From NCBI GenBank assembly GCA_965216885.1, contig OZ244208.1, positions 2,046,001-2,110,000 of the forward strand: a stretch of DNA of 64,000 bases. Reading direction: 5' to 3'. The position numbers were made by a program, and so were the translations under genes. The notes beneath the pieces were generated by a model. The model saw only the letters and a program-made list of their open reading frames with translations, did no database searches and was not told where the DNA came from. Below, one piece after another: positions 26,201 to 35,554 of the stretch. Position 1 is the first letter of the stretch, and the number at the start of each line of letters is the position of its first letter. The DNA is from CAYNJG01 sp965216885. GTDB taxonomy: Bacteria; Planctomycetota; Planctomycetia; Pirellulales; Pirellulaceae.

Positions 26201-29200
26201 ATCGGCGACGCCGCCAACGACAACGACGGTGGCGGCAATGTTTCGTTCTTCGGCGCTGAGATTCTGCTCTTTGAGAACGATGATGTTTTCATTGGCAACA
26301 GCGAACTGACCAGGGAATATCAGTTGGGCGGCAGTGTGGTGCGCCCCGATCTGGTTGGCATCGAGGCGACGAGCATCAACATTGTTGCGGATGGCAGTAT
26401 CCGACAGGATGTGAACGCTCCGGTGATCGGAAAGGGCGGTGGGCCGGCGGGCTTCGCAAGATTTGAAGTCCGCGGTGGTGCGGCGGACGCTGAAACGGAT
26501 TCGGACACTGGATTCGACATCGATCTCTACGCCAACAACAACATTGGGGTAACCACGATTGATGCTACGTTCGGAGCGACGCTGCGCGACGTTCGCTTCA
26601 AGAATGTGGCGGCCTCCGCGACGATTTCGTCGCTGCCCGGTTTTGCCTCGATCCGCAATCTGTCGATCTGGTTTCCGAACGCTTCGATCGAACTTCCCGG
26701 GCAGGAGTTGGAAGTTCGGGAGGATCTGGTGTTGATCGCCGGGGTCGATGTTCCGCCTCCAACGGGCGACGACGTGATCATCGATCTCAGCAAGGACTCC
26801 GGCGGGGTGCTGACGCTGAGCAGTGCGAATGCAACGATCACGGATGCTGCCAACAGCCGACTGAGCGTTGGCGGTAACGCCCAGTTCGTTGCTTCTGGCG
26901 ACATTACGCTGGCCGACTTTGGATCGGATGAACTTCTGTTCGGCGACGAATTGTTTGTGCAGGGACACGCGGAAGTGTTTTCACTGCAAGGGAATGTCCG
27001 AGTGGGCGTCGACGCGGTCGGAAATGAAAGTGGCGCGGAGGTTGTGTTTGGCGATGCCATTGGTGTCGACCCAGCCGGCAATCTTGCCGTGTTTGGAAAC
27101 ATCGTCCAGATTCTGGAAGACGACGACGTATTCCTTGCCAACAGTATGCTCACCTGTGAATACGATACGGGGGCAGGCATCGTGGTGCGGCCGCAGGACG
27201 CCGGGATCGTGGCGAATGAACTGATACTGCGATCACGGGGTGATATTCATCAGGATGCCGACGCACCGATTCTTGCTGGCACGGCGCTGGTAGAAGTGCT
27301 CGAATCGCCCGGTTTGGAAAGCGTGGAGATCGAACTGCTTGCCAACAACGACGTCAGCTCGACCGCGTTCGTTGTCGATACCGCGATTTCGATTGGTGAC
27401 CTGGAATTCCGCAATGTCGCTCCCGACGCCATCGTGCGTGAAATCCCGCTGCAGCCGATCGATCGACTTGTTTTGTGGTTCCCAAACAGTTCGATCAATT
27501 TGCCCAGCCAGGTTTACACCGCTCGCGAAATTGCCCTGATCGCTGGTGCTGAAGTCGATGGACCGAGTGCAGGCGCGGATCCGATCGCCGACATCACGAG
27601 TCCGGCATCCAGCATCACGTCGACCGGCGCGAATGCTTCGATCACCGATGACTTTGCGGGCGTCGTGTTGGATATCTCGGAGAATGCCTATTTCATTGCA
27701 GACGGCGATATTGTGCTGGCCGATTCACCCTTGCTAACGGCCGGCGACGATGACGCGACGGACGACGTCGTGTTTGGTGGTGACGAGATAACGGTTGGCA
27801 ATCATGCCAGTTTCCTGTCGCTGGGCGGGGATGTTTCTGTCGGTGCAACGGGCGACGTGGATAGCGGCGCGAAAGTTGTATTTGGAGATGATGTTAACGA
27901 CCAGGACACTGGGGGCAATCTGTCACTCGCCGGCGAGATCATCCGCGTCGTCGAAGATGATGACATCGCGATCGGTTTGACGCAGCTTACTGCGGCCCCT
28001 GATCGTGTGGGCGGTGGCGTTGTGGGGAATGATATCCTGCTTGCAGCCCATGGCAGTATTCGTCAGGACATCAATGCCCCCATCCTTGAAGCGTCTCCCG
28101 ATGGCAACGCGACGATTCAGGTCATCGATAGTTCGATCACCGCGTCGCTGGAGCGAATCGATATCGACTTGTTCGCCGACAACAACGTCAGCTTTGCCGA
28201 ATTCGTTGTGCCCGACAGCGTGAACGTCGGCAACTTGCGGTACAAGAACGTCGCCGATGAGGCCGACGTGACTTCGCTGCCGTTCCGGTCTGAGCTCAAC
28301 AACCTTTCGATCTGGTTTCCTAACGCTTCCATCGAGTTGCCAGCCCAGGAGATTCGGGTGCAACAGGATCTGGTTTTGATCGCCGGAATCGATATGCCGG
28401 ACGGTTTTACGGATCCTCGAACCCCCGCGGCCATCCTCGAGTCAACGGGGGCGGACGCTGCGATCACCGATGCCAATGGCACCCGAATCGAAGTGCTTGG
28501 CGACGCGATCTTTGTTGCCGAGGGGCTCATCGAGCTTGCTGATTTCCGCGGCGACGATGAATCGGAGCTTGTGGAATTGCGAGTGCTTGGCAATGCGGAA
28601 TTCTTCTCGATGAACGGGGACATTCGCGTTGGTGCCGATGGCACGGACGATAGTGGAGCGGTCGTAGAATTCGGCGACGCGACCAATGACAACGACGGGG
28701 CGGGCAACGTCTTCCTGTTCGGGGATGATGTGCTGCTCATTGAAGATGACGATGTGTTCTTGGGTACGAGTACGCTCACGACGCAGTATCGCACGGGCGG
28801 GCAGTTGTTCAGTCGGCCCGCCGAGTCCGGATTGGTGGCGACGACGGCCGCGATTCAGGCTCATGGCAGCATTCGGCAGGATCAGACCGGGGCGGTACGC
28901 GGTAAGCAGGGTGGCGCCGCGGACGCGGTGACGTTCGGGAGCCTTTCTCTTGGTGAAGGCGACCGTGTTCAAATCCTGCTGTCAGCCGGCAACGTGGTTT
29001 CGGATACAAGCTTCATTTCTGCTGTCGAAGTGGGAACGCTGGACTACCTCAATCTCGCCACCAATGCCGTTCTCACCGCGTTGCCGGTGGATACGACGAT
29101 CGATGTGGTGAACCTCGAGTTTCCGAATAGCGGGATCTCGTTGCCTGCTCAGCAACTGGACGTGTTGGAGAGCATGACGGTGAGGGCAGGCATCGACATC

Positions 29201-32200
29201 ACCGATGAAGTGGGAGTTCAATACGACGTACTTGGCACTTTGACGTTGTCCGCTGGTGGAGCCATCCGCGTTGTGGACACCGCGGATGATCGGCTGACGG
29301 TTTCTGGATCTACGTTCGTTCAGTCGACCGGAGGACTGTCGATTGACGTGGGCGTTGTGCCTGCCGACGCTAGTTCCGCCGTTCGAGGGCAGGGGAATGA
29401 TGGCGTTTTGGAGTTGTTTGGTGGTGTTCGCTTTCAGTCGACGGGGAGCGCCGGCCACGTCACGATTTCGTCGGACATCGACTTAATCTTCGTAGGTGAG
29501 AGTCAGGCGCAGTCGTTGCATGCCGTTGCGGAAGCGGCTGTGCGTACGATTACGGATGAGATTACGGATGACATTACGGACGACATTACGGACGACATTA
29601 CGGATGACATTACGGACGACATTACGGACGACATTACGGACGACAACGACGAGGAATCTCGCATCGTCGTATTCAAGGCATCGATTTATGACGCCGACGG
29701 TGCCAGTATCTTGCTCAATGTGGCGGGGGGCGGTCCCGGATTTGGGCAGTTCAACGCCGCTGCCAACGTGCTGCTGGATGGAACACCCGCGATTGGCTCG
29801 GATGACTCAATAAGTGGCATTCCACAACGAGTAGGCTCGCTGTCCTTTGCGAATGTGCAGCACGATGTCGACTCGCCGGTTTTCCTCGCCGTGAAAGCGG
29901 AAGAGGCTTCGATCTGGGTGGATTCGCCGGTCAACCTTCGCGAGGTGGAAGGTTCGAATCCCTTCGAGGTTTCCGGCACACTGTTCATCGCATCCGACGA
30001 GAACATCGTCCAGGTGGGCGGACTTGTCACCGCAACGAACGCTGCGTTTGATGGCGGTCAGGCCGTAATTCTTACGCATACGCGTTTCGACCAGTTCGCT
30101 GCGATGGTGGACGGAGCAACGGACGTTCGCCAGTTGGCTGTACTTGGCGAACCGAATGGTCCGGACGGAGGGACAATCCTTTCGCGACTGCCACAAAATC
30201 GGGAAGCCATTCGCCCCATCGATCAAAATGAAATCATCGCGAATCCCGACGAGCCGATCAGCGGCTTCGGCCAGCAGGCTGGCGTGACGGCGCCGTTGCT
30301 TTCGCCGGAGCAAGTTGGAACTGAGTACGGACTGATCGTCAGTAACATGTCCGATATCGTTGTCACGCGGGTGTCGCCGATTCTGGCATCCGACGGCATT
30401 TTCAATGTAGACGGAATTCAGATCGAGGACGGCAACGGATACCTGGAGGCGGTCGAGGACGAGACAGATTTCGAAGTGACCAGCGAGCCAGACGCGACGA
30501 CGGTGACGGGTACGGCTACGGGAGAGACGGTCGCCGTGCGAGCTCTCTATCACCAGGAAGTTCTGGATGATGATGGAAACGTGGTGGGGACGCGAGAAAT
30601 TCGCCTGACGTTGGTGGCTCCCGTGATCGAAGGCGAATGGGAAGTCAACTTGCTGACGGCTGTCCCTGAGTTCTTCCGGAACGAAGCCGGCAACCCGACA
30701 CTCACGCAGGACGGGTTGCGGCTGTTGAAGAATCCGCCGCCCGAATTTCTCTCGGCGATCGCGAATGGCGACATTACGTTCCAGGGGTGGAATGACGAAT
30801 CGACTTCGCCCGATCGCGTTGTCTACATCAACAGTCAGGGCGATGCGAACAACATCTTCACGGCCAGTGCCGCCCGGGATTTGCGAATTGTGGCCCCGGA
30901 TCGTCCCGGCGTGGACCGACTGGATCCTGCGACGGTCGAACTGGACGACCAGGTTTTGCGCGTTGTTGAAGACGCGGAAGAGCTCTATGCGTTTCTTGAA
31001 AGCAATACGGGCATTGTCAGCAACGTCAACGAGTTTGCCAGTTTCGACGACAACGCGGTGATCAACCCGGATCCCAAGCAGGGGCCGTTGATTACGTTCA
31101 CCAGGCCCGGCAACGAACGCGACGCGGCGACCAGTCGTTTTGTTTTCGAGTCGGCTGACAATTCGGCATTCTCGGTGCAGCGAATTCAGCTCGCCGCCGG
31201 CAGCGTCAACGAGACCAACATTCTGCTGGTCGTCGCGTTTGCTGACTTCGACGCCGGACAGTTCGAGGACGCTCAGTTTCAGTCGTCCATTCCCCGCCCA
31301 CTGCAGCAGGATATTCGGAACCTGATCGCCGACAACGAGCTTTCAATTTCGCTGTTTCCGGGGCCGGCAATCGAGGGCGGCCTGATTGCTTCCGCGGGAG
31401 AAACGACGGTCACGCCGGACACGACGGGCGTCTTCGTGTTGGCTCCATTCGATGTGACGGACCTGACGCATTTGTTCGACGGCAAATTTATCAGTAACAG
31501 TAACATTGCTCCGAATTTGCCGACGTCGATCAATGTCTTCAACGACCCGCTGATCAACCTCTACGATTTGGACACGGTGTTGCAGGTCCAGCCGGAAAGC
31601 AAGATCCAGGTTGCGGTGGAGTCGACGGATATCCCTGGCAACCCGACGACGGAGACCGCGGAGGTTGACTTCGTTGAAAATTTGAATCGATCGTCTCGCG
31701 TGTTTGGTGATGATGGGACGGGCGTTGGAACGCAAATCAATGCTCTTGCGTTTGGGATTGTTCCGCTTGGTGGTCCGCCACTGGCCCCGGAGCCGCCTCC
31801 TCGTCCACCGTTGCCACCTGCCCCTGTGGTTCCGCCGGCGCCGATCGACTACCCGTCGTTCATCGAGTTTGATGACATTCGCCCCTCGGTTGTGGCGAAG
31901 GTGCAGAAGATCGAGTACGGCCTGGTGGATGAAGAGAGCGGCACTTGGGAAGACGTCGAGGACTACAAGGAAGAAGACAACTGGGACACGGATTCGGAAG
32001 AGGAAGGTGCAGTCGAGCTCATCAAGAAACGCATTGATGATGGTAAACGCATCGATCCGGAAAAGGACGCGGCGGGACTTGGTTGGCCGATTGGGCGTTA
32101 CAGGATCATCCTGATTTTTGCGGACGGTCAGCAAAAGGAAGTCCCGTATCGCAAAGAGACGCGGGACGATCAGGATGAGACCACCGACCTGTTCGACGAG

Positions 32201-32557
32201 GGCGCTCACATGCTGCCCGGCGTCAGACGGGACGTGTTCCCGTACAACACCGACGGTGATCTTGAAGCCGATCGAATTCGGGCGTGGCAGGAATGGGCTC
32301 GCAACGGTGATGACATAGCCGAGCTGCCGGAAGATCAACATCCGGAGACTCCCGCGGATTCCGCAGTAGCACCCCAGGCGTCTCAGGCTGGTTTTGACTC
32401 GACTTCAACGGCGACAGTAACCGCGCAGGCCATCCTTGGTTCTGCAATCGTTGCCAAACGCAACTCCGGCGAAGTCGCCACAGCCATGCAGAAGGCCGGC
32501 GCCGGGAATTTCTTCGACTCGGCGATGCGCAGGCGTCGCCAACGCAAGCCGGGATAG
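23279..32557 (+). CDS. Giant LEPR-XLL-type repeat protein, putative exported adhesin or surface protein
   Basis: A protein of about 3,092 residues. The N-terminus is basic (MRLFRRLFGVG) and carries KLEQRRVLSVSA, the LEPR-XLL-type signal found on very large planctomycete exported proteins. The body is Asp/Gly/Val-rich, beta-helix-like sequence in repeats of roughly 275 residues. Each repeat carries FPNxSIxLP, then LVLIAG, DD-rich turns, EDDDIF-like and GSIRQD motifs. I count six copies, spaced about 810-830 bases apart between about 25.0 and 29.1 kb. An 8-unit ITDD repeat lies at 29549-29644. The C-terminal third is less repetitive and has a Pro-rich hinge (PPRPPLPPAPVVPPAP) near 31.8 kb. It ends 3 bases before the GAF-HlyD gene. 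ATG 23279 with GGAG upstream is preferred over GTG 23261. Surface attachment or biofilm function is inferred. Confidence 0.85.
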   Translation: MRLFRRLFGVGPKSLATKRATSLQDLFEAKLNLRKLEQRRVLSVSANFDSLAAALNVGLDENADEATINVDASTELVSVTDGDNNVILDNLALDLIERIDVTGLVDGGQAVTFTGDVGQGLAPVDSFSIGISQVDSVLFAGDYGLTALTILNSGNVSDTASGSVQVAGVTNVSVTGDVEFNSSANDFQGTVSIVAEGDLQLVDSSELVIQELMADNATVTADSIADADATTIAIAEEASFTSAGDIVLADKAGDDFRVGQRLELNSSDGNVLLGVAHDEQFGVADAEDTVDSGAFVQIGDPTNGDFDGEGNLAVEAADHAVRIVEDDDIFLGGATPRVISVDEEVVTRVFTNSSVIRANINTREEILLPGLINGPVAVRVLTVDEFPGRELDVNLQEQVKLQFFAGDLLVAETGFTADLPEFVERGEVVTDFGTINFGSNNVDRVVVVHADDPLSGFPGPTDGSANSILEVEITLTGTERTTTTIFDNSGIVADDIVIKARGSIRQDEDAPIVGGTGVAASNAVFEILTSPGSEKHNIELFANNNLANVEFDVASGEAVGDLRFKNVAVSADITALPLQTTLDNLSVWFPNTSIELPGQELQVLDDLVLIAGVDVMLPADGTGVITDLSRDDAVLESNGVGGQITDVEGANISVGGTAVIVADGEIRLADTASDQLQVETLAEFYSLQSDVFVGSDADNGADSGATVVFGDASNDDDGVGNVALFGRQVQFVEDDDIRFADSSLTNNSMIGFTQRVRADQSGLTAETATIKARGSIRQDLDARILPQLFTAPVASFEVLPSSGLLKVDIDLYARNDIAVASFAVDASVEVGDLRYRNLATTATVSGLPMSQVDNLSIWFPNASIELPSQAIDVAEDLVLIAGIDILPAGDGTTITDLSDPSAVLVPTGVSVGTLTDQPGTQLTVGGSAQFVADGSIVLADMLGQEADQLLVGEHAEFFSLRGNVSVGSESATVVIGDAANDNDGGGNVSFFGAEILLFENDDVFIGNSELTREYQLGGSVVRPDLVGIEATSINIVADGSIRQDVNAPVIGKGGGPAGFARFEVRGGAADAETDSDTGFDIDLYANNNIGVTTIDATFGATLRDVRFKNVAASATISSLPGFASIRNLSIWFPNASIELPGQELEVREDLVLIAGVDVPPPTGDDVIIDLSKDSGGVLTLSSANATITDAANSRLSVGGNAQFVASGDITLADFGSDELLFGDELFVQGHAEVFSLQGNVRVGVDAVGNESGAEVVFGDAIGVDPAGNLAVFGNIVQILEDDDVFLANSMLTCEYDTGAGIVVRPQDAGIVANELILRSRGDIHQDADAPILAGTALVEVLESPGLESVEIELLANNDVSSTAFVVDTAISIGDLEFRNVAPDAIVREIPLQPIDRLVLWFPNSSINLPSQVYTAREIALIAGAEVDGPSAGADPIADITSPASSITSTGANASITDDFAGVVLDISENAYFIADGDIVLADSPLLTAGDDDATDDVVFGGDEITVGNHASFLSLGGDVSVGATGDVDSGAKVVFGDDVNDQDTGGNLSLAGEIIRVVEDDDIAIGLTQLTAAPDRVGGGVVGNDILLAAHGSIRQDINAPILEASPDGNATIQVIDSSITASLERIDIDLFADNNVSFAEFVVPDSVNVGNLRYKNVADEADVTSLPFRSELNNLSIWFPNASIELPAQEIRVQQDLVLIAGIDMPDGFTDPRTPAAILESTGADAAITDANGTRIEVLGDAIFVAEGLIELADFRGDDESELVELRVLGNAEFFSMNGDIRVGADGTDDSGAVVEFGDATNDNDGAGNVFLFGDDVLLIEDDDVFLGTSTLTTQYRTGGQLFSRPAESGLVATTAAIQAHGSIRQDQTGAVRGKQGGAADAVTFGSLSLGEGDRVQILLSAGNVVSDTSFISAVEVGTLDYLNLATNAVLTALPVDTTIDVVNLEFPNSGISLPAQQLDVLESMTVRAGIDITDEVGVQYDVLGTLTLSAGGAIRVVDTADDRLTVSGSTFVQSTGGLSIDVGVVPADASSAVRGQGNDGVLELFGGVRFQSTGSAGHVTISSDIDLIFVGESQAQSLHAVAEAAVRTITDEITDDITDDITDDITDDITDDITDDITDDNDEESRIVVFKASIYDADGASILLNVAGGGPGFGQFNAAANVLLDGTPAIGSDDSISGIPQRVGSLSFANVQHDVDSPVFLAVKAEEASIWVDSPVNLREVEGSNPFEVSGTLFIASDENIVQVGGLVTATNAAFDGGQAVILTHTRFDQFAAMVDGATDVRQLAVLGEPNGPDGGTILSRLPQNREAIRPIDQNEIIANPDEPISGFGQQAGVTAPLLSPEQVGTEYGLIVSNMSDIVVTRVSPILASDGIFNVDGIQIEDGNGYLEAVEDETDFEVTSEPDATTVTGTATGETVAVRALYHQEVLDDDGNVVGTREIRLTLVAPVIEGEWEVNLLTAVPEFFRNEAGNPTLTQDGLRLLKNPPPEFLSAIANGDITFQGWNDESTSPDRVVYINSQGDANNIFTASAARDLRIVAPDRPGVDRLDPATVELDDQVLRVVEDAEELYAFLESNTGIVSNVNEFASFDDNAVINPDPKQGPLITFTRPGNERDAATSRFVFESADNSAFSVQRIQLAAGSVNETNILLVVAFADFDAGQFEDAQFQSSIPRPLQQDIRNLIADNELSISLFPGPAIEGGLIASAGETTVTPDTTGVFVLAPFDVTDLTHLFDGKFISNSNIAPNLPTSINVFNDPLINLYDLDTVLQVQPESKIQVAVESTDIPGNPTTETAEVDFVENLNRSSRVFGDDGTGVGTQINALAFGIVPLGGPPLAPEPPPRPPLPPAPVVPPAPIDYPSFIEFDDIRPSVVAKVQKIEYGLVDEESGTWEDVEDYKEEDNWDTDSEEEGAVELIKKRIDDGKRIDPEKDAAGLGWPIGRYRIILIFADGQQKEVPYRKETRDDQDETTDLFDEGAHMLPGVRRDVFPYNTDGDLEADRIRAWQEWARNGDDIAELPEDQHPETPADSAVAPQASQAGFDSTSTATVTAQAILGSAIVAKRNSGEVATAMQKAGAGNFFDSAMRRRRQRKPG
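29549..29644 (+). repeat. Eight 12-bp units encoding ITD(D/E) repeats
   Basis: Units of ATTACGGAYGAC (first unit ending GAG) run in frame eight times and encode one ITDE and seven ITDD. They lie inside the giant gene. The near-identity of the units suggests recent expansion, so copy number may vary between strains. Confidence 0.95.
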
Positions 32558-32560
32558 GGC

Positions 32561-34549
32561 ATGGCGAAGGCAGACGGTAGAATCGGGAGGTTTGAGGACC
32601 ACAGCCGGTTTCCGTCAGGCTTGAGCGTGACACGAGCTTCCGAAATCATTCGCGAGATTGATGCCTCGATTGACGCGATCGAGGCACTAGCGACAGCAGC
32701 GCCGGATTCGGTCGCGTACTACCGTGATCTGCTGCGTCTGGCGGGGGCGCCCATTGCGGCAGTGGCATCGCAGGTCTGGCTCGCTGGGCCGGACGGAAAG
32801 TTGTCTCCACGATTTCGCGCTGGCGAAGAACTGGGTTTCCTGACGGCAGGAACTTGCTCGATTGAATCTTCATCCCGGGCGGGTAGCCAACGGGTTCAGG
32901 AAAGCGATCGCAGCTTTCTGGTCGTGGGTAGTCCAATTCGTGATGGCGCGGAACGAACCGGTGCGCTCGCCTTCGTGGTTGAGGCGAACGTGCCGGAATC
33001 TGCCGAAGCCGGGTACGTGAACTTCGCGGAGACGGTTGCGGAACTCGCCGCCGAATTTGAAGCTCGGAGTCGCTGGCGTTCTGTGGAAAGTTCACGCGCG
33101 GAGATGCGAGCTTTCCTGCAATTGACCGACGAAGTACACGGTTCGTGGCAGTTGGAAGAAATGGCGTATCGGATTGCCAACGAGGGGCGATCTTACCTCG
33201 ATTGCGATCGCCTGAGCGTCTTGCGTCTTGAAGGTCGTCGTTCGTGCGAGTGCCGGATGCTTGCGGTGAGTGGGGTGGATCGAATTGACCGGCGTACTCA
33301 ATCAGTAATGGCTGCCGAGAAGCTCGCGGAAGCCGTGACGGCTGGCGGCGAGTCGATCATCTCGGACGGTGAAACTTCAAGGCTTCCGCCGCAACTTGAG
33401 ATGCCCTTGAATGAGTACCTGGAAATCAGCGCCGCACGGTCCGTCGCGGTGATACCGCTTGCTGATTCCGGGGAGGAGGCACAGGACGCCAGGCCTTTCG
33501 GGGTGCTGATTGCGGAACAGTTCGAACGTTCCGGGTTTCAGGAGTATCGACTCAATCGGCTTTGTCGGCAGGCGGCACTGGCGTTGGGGAACAGTGTTCG
33601 AATGCATCGAGTGCCGTTGGTGAAGACCGGCCTGGCGTTGCACAACGTGTTTGGGATTACCAGTTTCAGCTGGCTTGGTCGCGGGTTGTTCGCGTCGCTG
33701 GTCCTCATCGGGCTGGCTGCGTTGATGATGTCCATGCCGACGGATTTTGATGTGACGGTGCGTGGGCATCTGCAACCGGTTGAACGGCGTCATGTTTATG
33801 CACCGTTCAACGGCGAGATCGCTGCGGTACATGTTCGCGAAGGTCAGGCGATTGCCGAATCGGAAATCGTCCTTCGTATTGAGTCGCGGGAATTGGAGCT
33901 TGAATTTAAGCGGTTGTCGTCCGAGCTGGCGACGATTCGGCAGCGATTGGTAGCCATCGATACGCTCAAGTTGCAGGGTGCATCGGACGGCTCGTCGCAA
34001 GCGTCCGCGTCCGAGCTGGCAAGCGAACAGCTTACGTTGGTGGAACAGGCCCAAAGTCTCGGCGAGCAACTGGAGATTCTGGACGAGCAGCGATCGCGGC
34101 TGGATGTCTTGAGCCCTGTCGCTGGTGAGGTGTTGACGCCCAATGTCGTCAGAGAACTGTCGGGCAGGCCGGTGCAGACGGGACAGCCGTTGCTGGTCGT
34201 TGCTGATTTGGATGGTGATTGGCTCATTGAGTTCTCCGTGCCCGATACGGATGTCGGCCATATTATTCGTGCCCGCGAGTTGGCCGACGAGGCTTTGCCC
34301 GTGCGGTTTGTGCTCGCGAATGAACCGCAGCAGGAGTACGTGGGCAAGACTCAGTCGATTGGCCTGACGCCGGAGCCGTCGGTGGATGCAGGACCGACCA
34401 TTCTGGTAGAAGTGCAGTTCGATGCGGCTCAGGGAGTGCCGATGCGGCCGGGGGCCTCGGTCGTTGGCAAGATTCAGTGTGGGCGTAAGTCTCGGCTGTT
34501 TGTTTGGTTCCACGACATCTATGAGGAGCTGCGTCGTCGCTTTTTCTGA
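32561..34549 (+). CDS. GAF-domain and HlyD-type membrane fusion protein
   Basis: A 662-residue protein. Residues about 170-350 resemble a GAF sensor domain (ELEEMAYRIANEGRSYLDCDRLSVLRLEG region, then SVAVIPLADSGEEA and FGVLIAEQF). A membrane helix follows at about 373-393 (GRGLFASLVLIGLAALMM). The C-terminus is a periplasmic adaptor: VTVRGHLQPVERRHVYAPFNGEIAAVHVREGQ, a coiled-coil hairpin, and the second lipoyl half SRLDVLSPVAGEVL, then a beta-barrel part. Adaptors of the HlyD family bridge inner membrane pumps and TolC ducts. A cytoplasmic GAF domain on such an adaptor is unusual and suggests ligand-gated export. It starts 3 bases after the giant gene and ends 19 bases before the next adaptor, so it is in the same operon. 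Confidence 0.85.
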   Translation: MAKADGRIGRFEDHSRFPSGLSVTRASEIIREIDASIDAIEALATAAPDSVAYYRDLLRLAGAPIAAVASQVWLAGPDGKLSPRFRAGEELGFLTAGTCSIESSSRAGSQRVQESDRSFLVVGSPIRDGAERTGALAFVVEANVPESAEAGYVNFAETVAELAAEFEARSRWRSVESSRAEMRAFLQLTDEVHGSWQLEEMAYRIANEGRSYLDCDRLSVLRLEGRRSCECRMLAVSGVDRIDRRTQSVMAAEKLAEAVTAGGESIISDGETSRLPPQLEMPLNEYLEISAARSVAVIPLADSGEEAQDARPFGVLIAEQFERSGFQEYRLNRLCRQAALALGNSVRMHRVPLVKTGLALHNVFGITSFSWLGRGLFASLVLIGLAALMMSMPTDFDVTVRGHLQPVERRHVYAPFNGEIAAVHVREGQAIAESEIVLRIESRELELEFKRLSSELATIRQRLVAIDTLKLQGASDGSSQASASELASEQLTLVEQAQSLGEQLEILDEQRSRLDVLSPVAGEVLTPNVVRELSGRPVQTGQPLLVVADLDGDWLIEFSVPDTDVGHIIRARELADEALPVRFVLANEPQQEYVGKTQSIGLTPEPSVDAGPTILVEVQFDAAQGVPMRPGASVVGKIQCGRKSRLFVWFHDIYEELRRRFF

Positions 34550-34568
34550 ATGACGCGAAAGTAGAAAC

Positions 34569-35549
34569 ATGTCCAGAAACACGGCTCTAAACAGGGCGAA
34601 TCGAATTGGAATACCGCGTGTCACCATGCTGGTGGCCGTGATGCTGGTGGCCGTGATGTTGGTGTCCAGTTTTTCCGCGTCGTGTTTGGCGGTTGACGGG
34701 GAACTACCGCGGATGGGATCGGCACTCGTGACGATCATCGATTCCGTCGAGGTCGCGGCGGCGCAGGGAGGCATCGTTGTCGAGGTGCCCGTGAGGGCAG
34801 GCGACTTCGTCAAACAAGGTGCGACGTTGGTGCGTACCGATGATCGCGATGACCAAATAAAAACGTCGCTCGCGAAACTGGCACTCGAACAGGCAGAACG
34901 CGACGCGGCGAATGATGTTGCTCTGCGGATCGCCCGGAACAAGCATGAAGTGGCCGTGAAAGAGTTGCAGCGAGCCGAACTGTTAAATTCCCGTCTGCCA
35001 ACCAGCGTCACGGAGGCGGAAATTGTCATTCTGAAACTGACTCGGGACCAGACGAAACTGGAAATCGAGCAGGCGGAGAAGTCACTGGCATCATTAAGAC
35101 TGACGACCGACATGCGACGAAAAGAGCTGGAGCAGGCGCAGATCAAACAGGAGCTTCATCAGGTCAGGTCGCCTCAAGCGGGGATGGTCGCGCGGGTGGA
35201 TCACCGAACAGGCGAGTGGGTGGACACGGGAAAAACGGTCGTGCGTCTGGTCCGCGTGGATCGACTGCGGGCCGAGGGCTTCTTGCCGATCTCGATCGCC
35301 AGCACCAGTTTGATTGGGCGGGCGGCTGAGCTAACGGTGAAAATGAAGGGCTCTGCGCCGGTGACGGTGAAGGGGGAAGTGGTCTTCGTCAATCCGGAAG
35401 CGAATGCAGTCAATGGTGAAGTTCAGGTGTGGGCCGAGTTTCCCAATGCGGATCTCGCCCTGCGACCAGGACTGCGCGGGACGGTGACGATCCTCGAGGA
35501 GCGAGTTCGACGCGTCAATAAAGTGGCAAGCTCCACGTCAGGCGGCTAG
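34569..35549 (+). CDS. HlyD-type periplasmic adaptor
   Basis: A 326-residue protein. The N-terminus has a hydrophobic signal region built from a direct repeat (MLVAV-MLVAV-MLVS, DNA about 34627-34665) ending near SFSASCLAVDG. The mature part shows a lipoyl-type hairpin: AAQGGIVVEVPVRAGDFVKQGATLVRTD, then a long coiled coil (LALEQAERDAANDVALRIARNK onward as read), the returning HQVRSPQAGMVARVDHRTGEWVDTG, and a beta-barrel. This is the layout of periplasmic adaptor subunits of tripartite exporters. With genes 3-19 bases away on both sides it belongs to the giant-protein operon. It is the second of three adaptor-like modules there, which suggests a mixed adaptor ring. Confidence 0.88.
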   Translation: MSRNTALNRANRIGIPRVTMLVAVMLVAVMLVSSFSASCLAVDGELPRMGSALVTIIDSVEVAAAQGGIVVEVPVRAGDFVKQGATLVRTDDRDDQIKTSLAKLALEQAERDAANDVALRIARNKHEVAVKELQRAELLNSRLPTSVTEAEIVILKLTRDQTKLEIEQAEKSLASLRLTTDMRRKELEQAQIKQELHQVRSPQAGMVARVDHRTGEWVDTGKTVVRLVRVDRLRAEGFLPISIASTSLIGRAAELTVKMKGSAPVTVKGEVVFVNPEANAVNGEVQVWAEFPNADLALRPGLRGTVTILEERVRRVNKVASSTSGG

Positions 35550-35554
35550 ACAGG

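Noticed and set aside
31343..32341. 332-codon minus-strand frame
   Set aside because: Antisense to the giant gene; Arg-rich shadow composition.
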